Source: Dehalococcoidia bacterium
GTDB lineage: Bacteria > Chloroflexota > Dehalococcoidia > Lucifugimonadales > UBA3495
Direction: 5' to 3'
Length of the DNA: 64,000 nt
NCBI GenBank assembly: GCA_003523055.1
Contig: DPHC01000017.1
Coordinates: 12,334 to 76,333 of the forward strand
Of this stretch, positions 35,285 through 43,209 are shown one piece after another (the stretch's first letter is position 1; each line of letters opens with the position of its first letter). Position numbers and translations under genes: made by a program. A model generated the notes under the pieces. The model did no database searches. It was given only the letters and a program-made list of their open reading frames with translations, and had not been told where the DNA came from.

Positions 35285-36382
35285 ATGAAAGTTACAGATG
35301 TTCGTGTTGAAGCTTATCGATGGTCAAGAAATAAGCCTATTAGAAACGGACTTCACACCTATACCCAATATGATTTAAACGTTGTTAAAATTGAGACAGA
35401 CGAAGGAGTAACTGGTATTGGCATAGGAAGAGATATTAGAGAAGCTCCAGATGTGGGCATTGCTATGGTGGAGTTTTTCAAACAATTTGTTATAGGTGAA
35501 GACCCATTCGACACTGAAAAAATTTGGGAGAAAATGTGGGTTCCAAAGCTTACAGGACGCAGGGGTATTACTACAAGAATTATAGCCGCAATTGACATAG
35601 CTCTATGGGATATTAAAGGTAAAGTTGCGGGAAAATCTGTTCATAAATTACTAGGAGGCTATGCGGACAAAGTTCCAGTTTACGTCGCGGGTGGTTATTA
35701 TGAAGAAGGTAAAGGACTAAAAGAGTTATCCGAAGAAATTCAAGACAGTTTAAGTGTTGGTGCGAAAGCAGTTAAGATGAAAGTAGGTGGGGCACCGATA
35801 AGAGAAGATGTAGAGCGAGTTAGAGTTGTTAGAGAGACGGTTGGCCCGGATATTCAAGTCATGGTTGATGCAAATTGTGCATATAGGTATTATGACGCTA
35901 TCAAATTCGCCACACAAATAGAGAAGTATGACATTACTTGGTTCGAGGAACCGGTGGCTCCCGATGATTATCAGGGCCATAAACTTATAAGCCAGGCTAC
36001 TACTGTTCCTATTGCAACTGGGGAAAATGAATATACAAAATACGGATTTAGAGATTTAATAGAGAACCGATGTGCAGCAATTATACAACCTGACGCGCAA
36101 ATCATGGGAGGAGTTACCGAATTTATGAAAGTAGCTGCTATGGCTCAGTCCCATAATTTGCCTATTGCACCACATGGTAACCAGGAAGTGCACGTTCAAT
36201 TGGTAGCGGCGATTCCTAATGGATTAATTGTGGAATATTATAGAGATAATACAAATCCAATGTGGGGGAAAATGTATGAAGAGACATTGATGATAAAGGA
36301 CGGCTATGTTTCTCCTAGTGATGCTCCTGGATTTGGTATAACGCCTAACGAGAAAGAACTTGCTCAATATAGAGTAGGGTGA
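35285..36382 (+). CDS. Mandelate racemase/enolase superfamily protein (sugar-acid dehydratase-like)
   Basis: A 365-residue enolase-superfamily enzyme. The capping domain is followed by the barrel with the KxK motif (AVKMKVGG), Asp in VDANCAY, Glu in WFEEP, Glu in ATGENEY and His in APHGNQEVH, the mandelate racemase subgroup pattern. It likely abstracts a proton alpha to a carboxylate, as in acid-sugar dehydration. AAGGAT precedes the ATG. It follows the SMP-30 lactonase. Confidence 0.9.
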   Translation: MKVTDVRVEAYRWSRNKPIRNGLHTYTQYDLNVVKIETDEGVTGIGIGRDIREAPDVGIAMVEFFKQFVIGEDPFDTEKIWEKMWVPKLTGRRGITTRIIAAIDIALWDIKGKVAGKSVHKLLGGYADKVPVYVAGGYYEEGKGLKELSEEIQDSLSVGAKAVKMKVGGAPIREDVERVRVVRETVGPDIQVMVDANCAYRYYDAIKFATQIEKYDITWFEEPVAPDDYQGHKLISQATTVPIATGENEYTKYGFRDLIENRCAAIIQPDAQIMGGVTEFMKVAAMAQSHNLPIAPHGNQEVHVQLVAAIPNGLIVEYYRDNTNPMWGKMYEETLMIKDGYVSPSDAPGFGITPNEKELAQYRVG

Positions 36383-36388
36383 CCAGTT

Positions 36389-36736
36389 ATGAATTTAGGA
36401 GATCGGAGATTTAGCAGAAGCCAACTTAGGCAAGGCGGAGGAAGGGGAAACGGTAACGATCACCTTGAAGATTTGTTAGGCAGTAGTGAATTATATATTT
36501 ATAGGCCACCTGGCGGGCGTATGAAAGGTTTTGAGGGATTAAAATTGTTTGCTGAATCTGAAAGTTGTGAAATAATTTTCACTATGGATGCGCCTCCTGA
36601 ATTAAAAGACTACGAGACCATTAAGATAACAAACAGCAATACTAAAACCATACCAGATCATGTAGTAAAACGAGGGCACAGCTGGGCTCATAGAAATAAT
36701 TTTTTACATAGCTTTTTCAAGCCTTTGTATAGATAG
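36389..36736 (+). CDS. Uncharacterised 115-residue protein with Arg/Gly-rich N-terminus
   Basis: Not recognised. The first 25 residues are basic and Gly-rich (RRFSRSQLRQGGGRGNGN), followed by a compact alternating hydrophobic region and a basic C-terminal helix with HRNNFLHSFF. The ATG lies six bases after the enolase-superfamily stop, with GGGTGA overlapping that stop as a possible ribosome site, so it is the third gene of that operon. It converges on the selenoprotein gene with only three bases between stops. Neighbours suggest nothing specific about its role. Confidence 0.6.
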   Translation: MNLGDRRFSRSQLRQGGGRGNGNDHLEDLLGSSELYIYRPPGGRMKGFEGLKLFAESESCEIIFTMDAPPELKDYETIKITNSNTKTIPDHVVKRGHSWAHRNNFLHSFFKPLYR

Positions 36737-36739
36737 GTA

Positions 36740-37501
36740 CTAAATTAAAGAGTCAGGTGTTGTTATACCATCAAAATCTGACTCGCTTGCAGGGTTATCT
36801 ATTTCTAGTTTTAGATGCTTATCCATGTACATATAGGTTTGTTTTAAATGATGGGTGCTGTGGCTTAGTATAATAGTTAAAAGCTCTAAAACTGTGACTT
36901 CTCCTCCATAGTGTGCGGGTACTTCTCGATCAAAGGAATCATAGTCATTTGAATCCAGGAATGTGGATATATCCAGGATTACTTGTTTACCATAGGCTAC
37001 TATGTCTGCTGGCCGTGTAATGTTTTTAAGATCTTCGTATGACTTATGCATGTCGTCGGTGGACATACTGCCAGTTTCATGACTTATATATGCTAATTGG
37101 GGAAAGGATATTATATGTTTCATATGGTCAAGTAACGTCTGTGGACGCCAAGGTAATAGAGTGGTCAACTGATCTTGATTAAACTGCTGTGTGGCCCGTA
37201 ATGAAGCTTCTAGAATAGCGATATATTTATCTTTTAACCAGTCAGTTTTGGCTGACAAGTCTACTTTTGTAGCAATGTTTAACTTAGATATAAGTTTTTT
37301 AGGATAGAAACCAATTATTATATCTTCATCATCAACAATGGTAATGGGAGCTGATTTAATCCCTTTGGACTCTATAAGGGAAGCGGCTTGTTTGTCAGAT
37401 GCTAGATCATAATGTGTATATGGGATTTGGTGAGTTTTTAGGAACTCTTCCAGAGTCCTACAACTAAATCAACCAGGGTGTGTAAATACATCTACCTTCA
37501 T
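36740..37501 (-). CDS. Candidate selenoprotein: Sec-containing glutaredoxin-like domain fused to a DinB domain
   Basis: Reading from the ATG at 37501 (AGGA six bases upstream) gives 253 residues with one in-frame TGA (37469-37471) as codon 11. Residues 1-80 look like a glutaredoxin/NrdH domain: strand KVDVFTHPG, then U11-F-S-C14 in place of CxxC, the cis-Pro segment SAPITIVDD (Pro52) and IIGFYPKKL. Residues 82-253 form a DinB/YfiT-like four-helix domain with candidate metal His126 or His129 and His214, His217/218 (HSTHH). The frame is continuous across both. A SECIS-like hairpin follows the TGA. DinB relatives include thiol S-transferases and maleylpyruvate isomerase, so a thiol role is plausible. 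TGA is a normal stop elsewhere (der, thrC, cmk). A TTG at residue 82 could make automated callers report only DinB. Confidence 0.8.
37439..37471 (-). promoter_or_regulatory. SECIS-like hairpin downstream of the in-frame UGA
   Basis: On the minus strand the UGA (37471-37469) is followed by eight bases and then UAGGACUCU-GGA-AGAGUUCCUA (37460-37439). This folds into nine pairs with a single bulged U and a three-base GGA loop. The loop starts with GG and lies 17 bases after UGA. These values fall within the published bacterial SECIS consensus (a G in the first two loop bases, 16-37 bases from UGA, upper stem of at least 4 bp), and a bulged U is also found in the E. coli fdhF element. Confidence 0.7.
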
Positions 37502-37522
37502 GTTGTGTCCTTTAGATTTAAT

Positions 37523-37840
37523 TCAATTTTCGTTGGAGAAGAACATTATTTCATCGTAAGGGCTGTCTTGCTTTAATACGTAATGGGTATACATTTTAGT
37601 GGCTCTGTAATGTAAAAGTATTATGGCATTTGTTATCTCGTACTTCGGAGGAGTGATGTCATAGCCTGTATTATAAGCAAACCATTTTTTATATCCAATT
37701 TCAAAAAATTGTTCTAGAAAAGGAGTTGGTTCAATATCATGAGAACATTCCTCTAATATTTCAAAAGGTGCATTTTTACATAAAACTGAACCATTTTCTT
37801 GTGCGAATTTTAAAAATTCTGGTTCTCTTATTCTGTCCAT
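37523..37840 (-). CDS. Uncharacterised 105-residue protein upstream of the selenoprotein
   Basis: Not recognised. It is acidic and aromatic-rich (FLEQFFEIGYKKWFAYNTGYD) with two Cys that do not form a CxxC. No signal peptide or membrane helix. It lies 22 bases upstream of the selenoprotein start and 34 bases downstream of the NHL gene on the same strand, so it is probably in one transcript with both. Co-operation with the glutaredoxin-DinB protein is possible but unproven. Confidence 0.6.
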   Translation of the reverse strand: MDRIREPEFLKFAQENGSVLCKNAPFEILEECSHDIEPTPFLEQFFEIGYKKWFAYNTGYDITPPKYEITNAIILLHYRATKMYTHYVLKQDSPYDEIMFFSNEN

Positions 37841-37874
37841 ATAATGCTCGGTTTGTTGTTTGTGAATGTTAAAA

Positions 37875-38933
37875 TTATAGGTTCAACTGAGGGACCATAT
37901 ATCCCTCAACTTTGTTATAAACTTGAATTCTAGAACGTTGTGAATCAGAGACAATAAGCCTGTTATTTGCGTGGTCAAAAGAAACACCCGCTGGTAAAAC
38001 AAAGGACCATTCAGATTCTGTAGATTTAACTTCTCGTCTTCTTCTAAGATAATCAGTGTTTGCGGCTATAGTCATTTCTGCCCATTTGGATAATTGAACA
38101 GCGTCACCTTCAAGCGCAGTTATAAAAGAGCCGTCTTCTTTATATATATGTACTTTACCCCAATGCATAGTGTTAGGAGCCCAGTCAGATACGTAAATAT
38201 CTCCTTCATTATCTACTGCCACTGCAGTTGGGTGATCAAGTTCTCCATATTTGTTACCGTATGAGCCAATAGAACGAATATATGTCCCATCTGTTCCAAA
38301 CAATTGGATCCTGTGGTTCTTGTGATCTGCCACGTATAAGGTTCCTTTAGCGTCTATGGTAATTCCCCAAGGTCTATTTAATTGTCCTTCTTCTGATCCG
38401 AGTTCTCCCCAAGATTTTATTAATTCTCCTGAAGTAGAGTATTTACGTATTTCATTTGCAAATCCTCCTGTAATGTATAAGTTGTCATCCTTATCTATTG
38501 CGATACCAGCTGCCCCAAATGTTCCTGGCTGATCTGTAATATAAAATTCTGATAAGAAGTTACCTTCTGAATCAAAAATTGACACTCTGTCCATGTATTC
38601 ATCAGTTACGTAAAGCTTATTGTCACTGCTTAAAACTATCCCAGTAGGCCATATGAATTCACCAGGGCCACTTCCATATTTACCGAATTCTCCATCGAAA
38701 GTTTCCTCTCCATGTGCGGATCCTAGTGTGATTATGCTTACCCGTGCACCCACGCCTGTTTTATCCCAGGGTACATTGCTTATAACTTCCGCGCCTCTAT
38801 TGATGACGTATGTTGTTCCGTTTTCTGATAGAGTTACCCCACATGGGAAATAGAATCCCATTCCTGATTGAGAGCTTCTCCCTAAGGAATGGCTATAATC
38901 ATAACATCTGCCTTCTGCTACAGTAGTAAGCAT
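37875..38933 (-). CDS. NHL-repeat beta-propeller protein (module 2)
   Basis: A 352-residue NHL propeller paralogous to 5361-6398. Both share the opening SQSGMGFYFPCGV / AVAGMGFSLPVGV pattern, a final segment like FDHANNRLIVSDSQRSRIQVY, and the same number of blades. AAGGAG lies six bases before the ATG. No signal peptide. It follows the second DUF1501 gene by 42 bases. A small inverted repeat (GAGGGA/TCCCTC) flanks its stop codon. Confidence 0.85.
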   Translation of the reverse strand: MLTTVAEGRCYDYSHSLGRSSQSGMGFYFPCGVTLSENGTTYVINRGAEVISNVPWDKTGVGARVSIITLGSAHGEETFDGEFGKYGSGPGEFIWPTGIVLSSDNKLYVTDEYMDRVSIFDSEGNFLSEFYITDQPGTFGAAGIAIDKDDNLYITGGFANEIRKYSTSGELIKSWGELGSEEGQLNRPWGITIDAKGTLYVADHKNHRIQLFGTDGTYIRSIGSYGNKYGELDHPTAVAVDNEGDIYVSDWAPNTMHWGKVHIYKEDGSFITALEGDAVQLSKWAEMTIAANTDYLRRRREVKSTESEWSFVLPAGVSFDHANNRLIVSDSQRSRIQVYNKVEGYMVPQLNL

Positions 38934-38975
38934 TTTGTGCTCCTTTTAAATTACTAATAATAGGTTTAGGTTGAA

Positions 38976-40103
38976 CTATTTTAGGTAAGCTAGTTTTTCA
39001 AAATTACCATTTACAATAGGATTAGCATCTAATCCAAACCAGTCTTCTACCATAGTGGTGTATACACCTCTGAAATCCATGCTAGGAACTACGTCACCTT
39101 GTTCTAAATGTTCAGGTTTCATAGATGGGAATTCACCATATTGTCCACCTACTACTTTGTCACCTAGTGCGAAAGCAACTCCTCCAGCTCCGTGATCAGT
39201 TCCAGATCCATTATCGTGGACTCTTCTCCCGAATTCTGAGAATAAAAACATAATTACATTTTCACTTGCATTATGTTCGCGTAAGTCTGCGAAGAAAGCA
39301 TTGATTCCTTGAGAAACATCTTTCCAGAGTTTATCGTGCATTCCGACTTGGTTTGAGTGGGAATCGAAGCTACCGTGGTCACAATAAAATACTCTAGTTC
39401 CAAAATTTGCCAAGTGTATTTGGGCGATACCTTTGAGCTTTTTAGCGATTGTAGTATCCGGATATTCTACATTTGAAGAATATAATTTAGGAGCCTCTTT
39501 CAGAATGTCGGCTCCTTCTAATGTGTCTAATCCTGTTTGACCTAAATAGTCCATTACTGCTCCACTTCCGATTGTAGGAGAATACATTCTAGCGAAACGG
39601 TCTAAAATTTTATTTCGTTGTTCTTTAGCAATACCAGGTAAAAGCCCGTAGTTATCTAAATCATCTACGCATGCTACCGGTACACCAGGGAGAGCTAAAG
39701 CTCTAGGTAATGCAGCTCCAAAGCTTACAGCAGTTAGAACATTTTCTTTGTTAGGATCCAGGTCTCTTGTTATTTTACCAAGCCAACCTTCTGTACCAAT
39801 TTTATCAGGTTCACATGTGTGCCATATGTCCATGGATCGAAAGTGAGATCTTGGAGAATCTTTGTACCCTACTCCGTGAATAATTGCTAAGTCTCCGCTA
39901 TCATATAGTTCTTTGAGAGGCGCCATTTCAGGGTGCAGCCCAATTTTAGAGTCAATGCGTATTATTTTTTCATCTGGAACGCCTACCACTGGCCTGGAAT
40001 CACGGTATATTCCATCTGCATAAGGTATGGTTGTGTTCAAATAATCATTGCCTCCTGACATTTGAAGGACTACTATTACTGGTTCTTTGTTAGTGCTTGT
40101 CAT
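38976..40103 (-). CDS. DUF1501 family protein (module 2)
   Basis: A 375-residue paralog of the DUF1501 protein at 4119-5249. Both start MTST(K/N)K(D/E)PVIVVLQ and share SHFRSMDIWHTCEPDK and FSEFGRRVHDNGSGTDHGA. Here the first His-containing segment reads DHGSFDSHSNQ. No Tat signal. TAGGAG precedes the ATG. It lies 17 bases after the DUF1800 stop, the same spacing as in module 1. Function unknown. Confidence 0.9.
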   Translation of the reverse strand: MTSTNKEPVIVVLQMSGGNDYLNTTIPYADGIYRDSRPVVGVPDEKIIRIDSKIGLHPEMAPLKELYDSGDLAIIHGVGYKDSPRSHFRSMDIWHTCEPDKIGTEGWLGKITRDLDPNKENVLTAVSFGAALPRALALPGVPVACVDDLDNYGLLPGIAKEQRNKILDRFARMYSPTIGSGAVMDYLGQTGLDTLEGADILKEAPKLYSSNVEYPDTTIAKKLKGIAQIHLANFGTRVFYCDHGSFDSHSNQVGMHDKLWKDVSQGINAFFADLREHNASENVIMFLFSEFGRRVHDNGSGTDHGAGGVAFALGDKVVGGQYGEFPSMKPEHLEQGDVVPSMDFRGVYTTMVEDWFGLDANPIVNGNFEKLAYLK

Positions 40104-40120
40104 TTTTATTTCTCCTAAAA

Positions 40121-41515
40121 TTAAGCGTATTGGTATTCCCTAAGGGATACGATTAGTTGCAATAATTCTGTGATCCTAACTTCATAGTCAGTGTCAGTTT
40201 CAAAATTTAAGTTTCCACCTTCAGATGCATACATTACCAATTCTTGTTTGGACGTTTCTGTAACATCTAGGGGGCCCATGAGATCTAGGCATTGGTCAAC
40301 TAGTTGCACTGGCGTTAATTTTTTGGATTCTTTTATACGATTTATCATGTCCTGTATGCCAGGTTTGCTTGCATCACCAACCATGTCAGCAGTGAAGTTA
40401 ATTCTACGCATTAAAGATCCACTATTTATCCATTCTGCTCCAAAGTGCCATCCCTCTACTGACGGTACATTTAACAGGTCCATACCCATGTACCCATATT
40501 GGCGGCTCATGTCACCCAGTCCAGGGAAAGGTTTTTCGTATCCACCAACCATACGTAAAGTTGATACTACTATTTCTGCTGGATTTTTAATTTTTTCAAA
40601 TCTGGCATTTTTGAAAAAATCTGAAGTGAATAAAACTCGTAAAGTTTTCGTAATATCATAATCTGATTCAAATAGAGTATCAGCTAATAAATCCACGGCT
40701 GCTTCATCTCGTGGTGGAGTAACTCCCCAAGCGGGTACTTGTACGTCATCTGCCACGAAAAAATTATACATATGGCGAGCCAAGAATTGTGCAGTTGCTG
40801 GTTGCTCTAATATTATTCGGATAATGTCTTCGCCATTGAAATTCCCAGTTTGACCTAAAAAGGTTTTTTCTCCATCGTCATGCATCTCGGGGCGGTATAT
40901 GAAATTTTGGTCATGTCTATTTATAGGACCTCTAGGTAACATCAGTTCATATGTCCAACCCGTGAATGCTCTTGAAGCTTCTCTAACATCTATTTCAGTG
41001 TAGTTACCTACTCCCATTGAGAATAATTCTAATAATTCCCGTCCCCAGTTCTCATTGACGGCTTTTGCGTTGTTTTCAATGTTGTCTAAATAAAACAACA
41101 TACCAGGAGTTTTTGCCGTAGCCATTAAAATATCGTAGAAGCTGCCCATACCAATTTCTTTGAATTCATGAATCCTACGGTTTTCATTTTGGTAATGGTC
41201 TGTCTTTGCTACTCCAGTAGGCATTAGCATGTACCAGAACAAAGCTAATTTTTCCTGTAGGGGTCTTTGCGAAGATATCATTGCTTGGAGCCATTCGCTA
41301 CTACCAAAATTTTGGATAGTGCCACTTCTAAATGCATATGGCTGATATCTCATGATTTCCCATCTATCCACTGGTGGCTGACTTTCTGGATCTAATAGTT
41401 CTTCCACTGTTGCGTCATAACCTTTTTGGACTCTTGTTTCTAGCTCGGATCTAGTTGCCCCAAAACCGGCTCTCCTCATCAAATGGGCCATCAATTCGAT
41501 GTCTTTATTCGCCAT
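40121..41515 (-). CDS. DUF1800 family protein (module 2)
   Basis: A 464-residue paralog of 2700-4100, with the same landmarks: LMAHLMRRAGFGAT, NENWGRELLELFSMGV, REASRAFTGWT and PSVEGWHFGAEWINSGS. GGAGG lies seven bases before the ATG. It is the first gene of the second DUF1800-DUF1501-NHL run, behind a strong promoter and downstream of a tRNA gene. At the DNA level the two copies differ at many third positions, so the duplication is not recent. Confidence 0.9.
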   Translation of the reverse strand: MANKDIELMAHLMRRAGFGATRSELETRVQKGYDATVEELLDPESQPPVDRWEIMRYQPYAFRSGTIQNFGSSEWLQAMISSQRPLQEKLALFWYMLMPTGVAKTDHYQNENRRIHEFKEIGMGSFYDILMATAKTPGMLFYLDNIENNAKAVNENWGRELLELFSMGVGNYTEIDVREASRAFTGWTYELMLPRGPINRHDQNFIYRPEMHDDGEKTFLGQTGNFNGEDIIRIILEQPATAQFLARHMYNFFVADDVQVPAWGVTPPRDEAAVDLLADTLFESDYDITKTLRVLFTSDFFKNARFEKIKNPAEIVVSTLRMVGGYEKPFPGLGDMSRQYGYMGMDLLNVPSVEGWHFGAEWINSGSLMRRINFTADMVGDASKPGIQDMINRIKESKKLTPVQLVDQCLDLMGPLDVTETSKQELVMYASEGGNLNFETDTDYEVRITELLQLIVSLREYQYA

Positions 41516-41544
41516 GCTCGCACCTCCATCATCGTATTGACGCG

Positions 41545-41573
41545 ATTATCTAATATTTTGTAAGAATAGTCAA
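41545..41573 (-). promoter_or_regulatory. Sigma-70 promoter of module 2
   Basis: On the minus strand: TTGACT (41573-41568), 17-base spacer and GATAAT (41550-41545), about 30 bases before the ATG at 41515. Confidence 0.7.
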
Positions 41574-41695
41574 TTTACATATTGCAAGTATTTGGATACA
41601 AACAGGTCAATTTATGAGAGCTAATAAACGTGGTAGATAAATAGATGTATGTAAGTCGTCATAATAAGAGTTCATTAAGGAAACTAGGAATATAG

Positions 41696-41772
41696 TGGTG
41701 GGCGATCCTGGACTCGAACCAGGGACCTACGAATTATGAGTTCGGTGCTCTAACCAGCTGAGCTAATCGCCC
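41696..41772 (-). tRNA. tRNA-Met (anticodon CAT)
   Basis: A full cloverleaf on the minus strand: acceptor GGGCGAT/ATCGCCC, D-arm GCTC/GAGC, anticodon loop CTCATAA, T-arm CCTGG-TTCGAGT-CCAGG and an encoded CCA. The CTCATAAT...GTAGGTC context resembles elongator tRNA-Met, though a CAT anticodon could also be tRNA-Ile2. Confidence 0.9.
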
Positions 41773-41801
41773 TTTTATGTGCCTTTGTGACCTAAGTTCA
41801 T

Positions 41802-41829
41802 ATTGTATCAGTTTGAATCTACTAATCAA
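41802..41829 (-). promoter_or_regulatory. Promoter of tRNA-Met
   Basis: On the minus strand: TTGATT (41829-41824), 16-base spacer and an extended -10 TGA-TACAAT (41807-41802), about 30 bases before the tRNA. Confidence 0.6.
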
Positions 41830-41841
41830 ATTGGTATGTAG

Positions 41842-43209
41842 TCATATCCCTAAATTGTGTTTGTAATCTGGATCCCAGTCAGCTAAATTTTTTGACTCAA
41901 CTCGTTTGGCAGGATCAAAAGTTGGGGAAGGCTCCCTATCTCCAGGCACATCTGCTATTAATCCTCTTTCATATAGTGAGTCGTATGTTTCGTCATCTAT
42001 GCCAAGTATAGTTTTAAGATAATATTCATTATGGTCTCCAAATTTCGGTGCTGGTTTGGTTATATGCAGCGGATGTTTACTTAATTTATATGGCCTGCCA
42101 AGGAACAGTCGAGTTCCCATTTTTCGGTCCTCTGGGTAGTCAACTTTTTCTAAGAAGTTCCTAGCTTTGTAATGTTCGTCGTAATGAATGTCTTTGCTGT
42201 TAATAACAGGGCCTGCTGCGATTCCGTTTTCTTGGAGCAAGTGCATAACGTCATATTTATCTTTATTTGAAGTCCAGTTTGTAATGTGCTGATCTATTAC
42301 ATCGTGATTTTTTATACGATCCGTCAAGTGAGGAAACTTCCTGAGTTCGGAAGTTGAATCACTCCCGATAATGTTACACAGAGTCTGCCATTCTTCATCG
42401 CTATCTACGGAGATTGCAATCCATTGATCACTACCTTTGGTTGGGTAGCAATTTTGCGGGGCACGGTAAGGGCTTTTATTGCCGATACGTTCTGGTTCAT
42501 GTCCGTTCAGTTGAGAATCAAGAAGATACTCTGATATGAACATCACACCAGTTTGATACATGCCAATATCTATCCATTGTCCTTTTCCTGTTTGATTTCT
42601 ATATTTTAACGCTCCCCCCAGGGCAAATATAGCTGTCCACGTTGCTAAGAAATCCACGAAACTCGCCCCAGCTTTGGAAGGAGGTCCATTTTCATATCCA
42701 GTTAAATTTGCCATGCCATGGCTTAGTTCTGCAGTAGTAGCTTGACTTGGATAACTTGAGTATGGCCCATCACCATGTCCGTATCCGGTGTTGCTGATCA
42801 TAATGATATTTGGGTTAAGTTTTTTCAAATTCGGATAATCTAATCCCCAATTTTTCATTACTCTAGGCGTGAAGTTTTCCATGACTACATCGCTTATTTT
42901 TACAAGTTCTCTAAATAATTCTCGGCCTTCCTCTTCAGCCATATTTAAGACCACTGAATTTTTACCTCTATTAATTAGGTTAAATGTTGAAGGTCTGTTC
43001 CACCAGTCTTCTCCATGATCGTTTTCGGGGAATACGCCTGCGTATCCTCCAGTTCTAGTTACATCAGGCCGAGACGGGCCTTCAATTTTTATTACTTCAG
43101 CCCCAAGGTCAGCGAGATGCCCACCAGCGTACGGCAGAGCAAAAACATATGTAGAATCTAGAACTCTTAAGCCTTCTAATGGTTTGGAATTAAGATTTTT
43201 ATTAGTCAT
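41842..43209 (-). CDS. CaiB/BaiF (type III) CoA-transferase, subunit A of a pair
   Basis: A 455-residue formyl-CoA-transferase-like enzyme. Seen: EGLRVLDSTYVFALPYAGGHLADLGAEVIKIE at the N-terminus in family style, and the catalytic-Asp region GASFVDFLATW. It moves CoA between carboxylic acids. It directly follows another CaiB gene with no gap, suggesting a heteromeric enzyme like those for malate or aromatic acids. The acids are unknown. It is 55 bases longer than its partner, mostly in the C-terminal half. Confidence 0.88.
   Translation of the reverse strand: MTNKNLNSKPLEGLRVLDSTYVFALPYAGGHLADLGAEVIKIEGPSRPDVTRTGGYAGVFPENDHGEDWWNRPSTFNLINRGKNSVVLNMAEEEGRELFRELVKISDVVMENFTPRVMKNWGLDYPNLKKLNPNIIMISNTGYGHGDGPYSSYPSQATTAELSHGMANLTGYENGPPSKAGASFVDFLATWTAIFALGGALKYRNQTGKGQWIDIGMYQTGVMFISEYLLDSQLNGHEPERIGNKSPYRAPQNCYPTKGSDQWIAISVDSDEEWQTLCNIIGSDSTSELRKFPHLTDRIKNHDVIDQHITNWTSNKDKYDVMHLLQENGIAAGPVINSKDIHYDEHYKARNFLEKVDYPEDRKMGTRLFLGRPYKLSKHPLHITKPAPKFGDHNEYYLKTILGIDDETYDSLYERGLIADVPGDREPSPTFDPAKRVESKNLADWDPDYKHNLGI

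Noticed and set aside
36740..37258. A free-standing DinB gene starting at the TTG at 37258
   Set aside because: The frame continues upstream without a break except the TGA, into a recognisable glutaredoxin fold with its own ATG and ribosome site, and there is no ribosome site at the TTG.
37469..37471. In-frame TGA as a Trp codon from an alternative genetic code
   Set aside because: Several essential genes in the window (der, thrC, cmk) end at TGA, and Trp is read by TGG throughout.
37259..37522. A pseudogene remnant upstream of DinB
   Set aside because: Not excluded, but the frame is otherwise intact with the conserved motifs, and the TGA sits at the one position where Sec replaces Cys with a matching SECIS-like hairpin.
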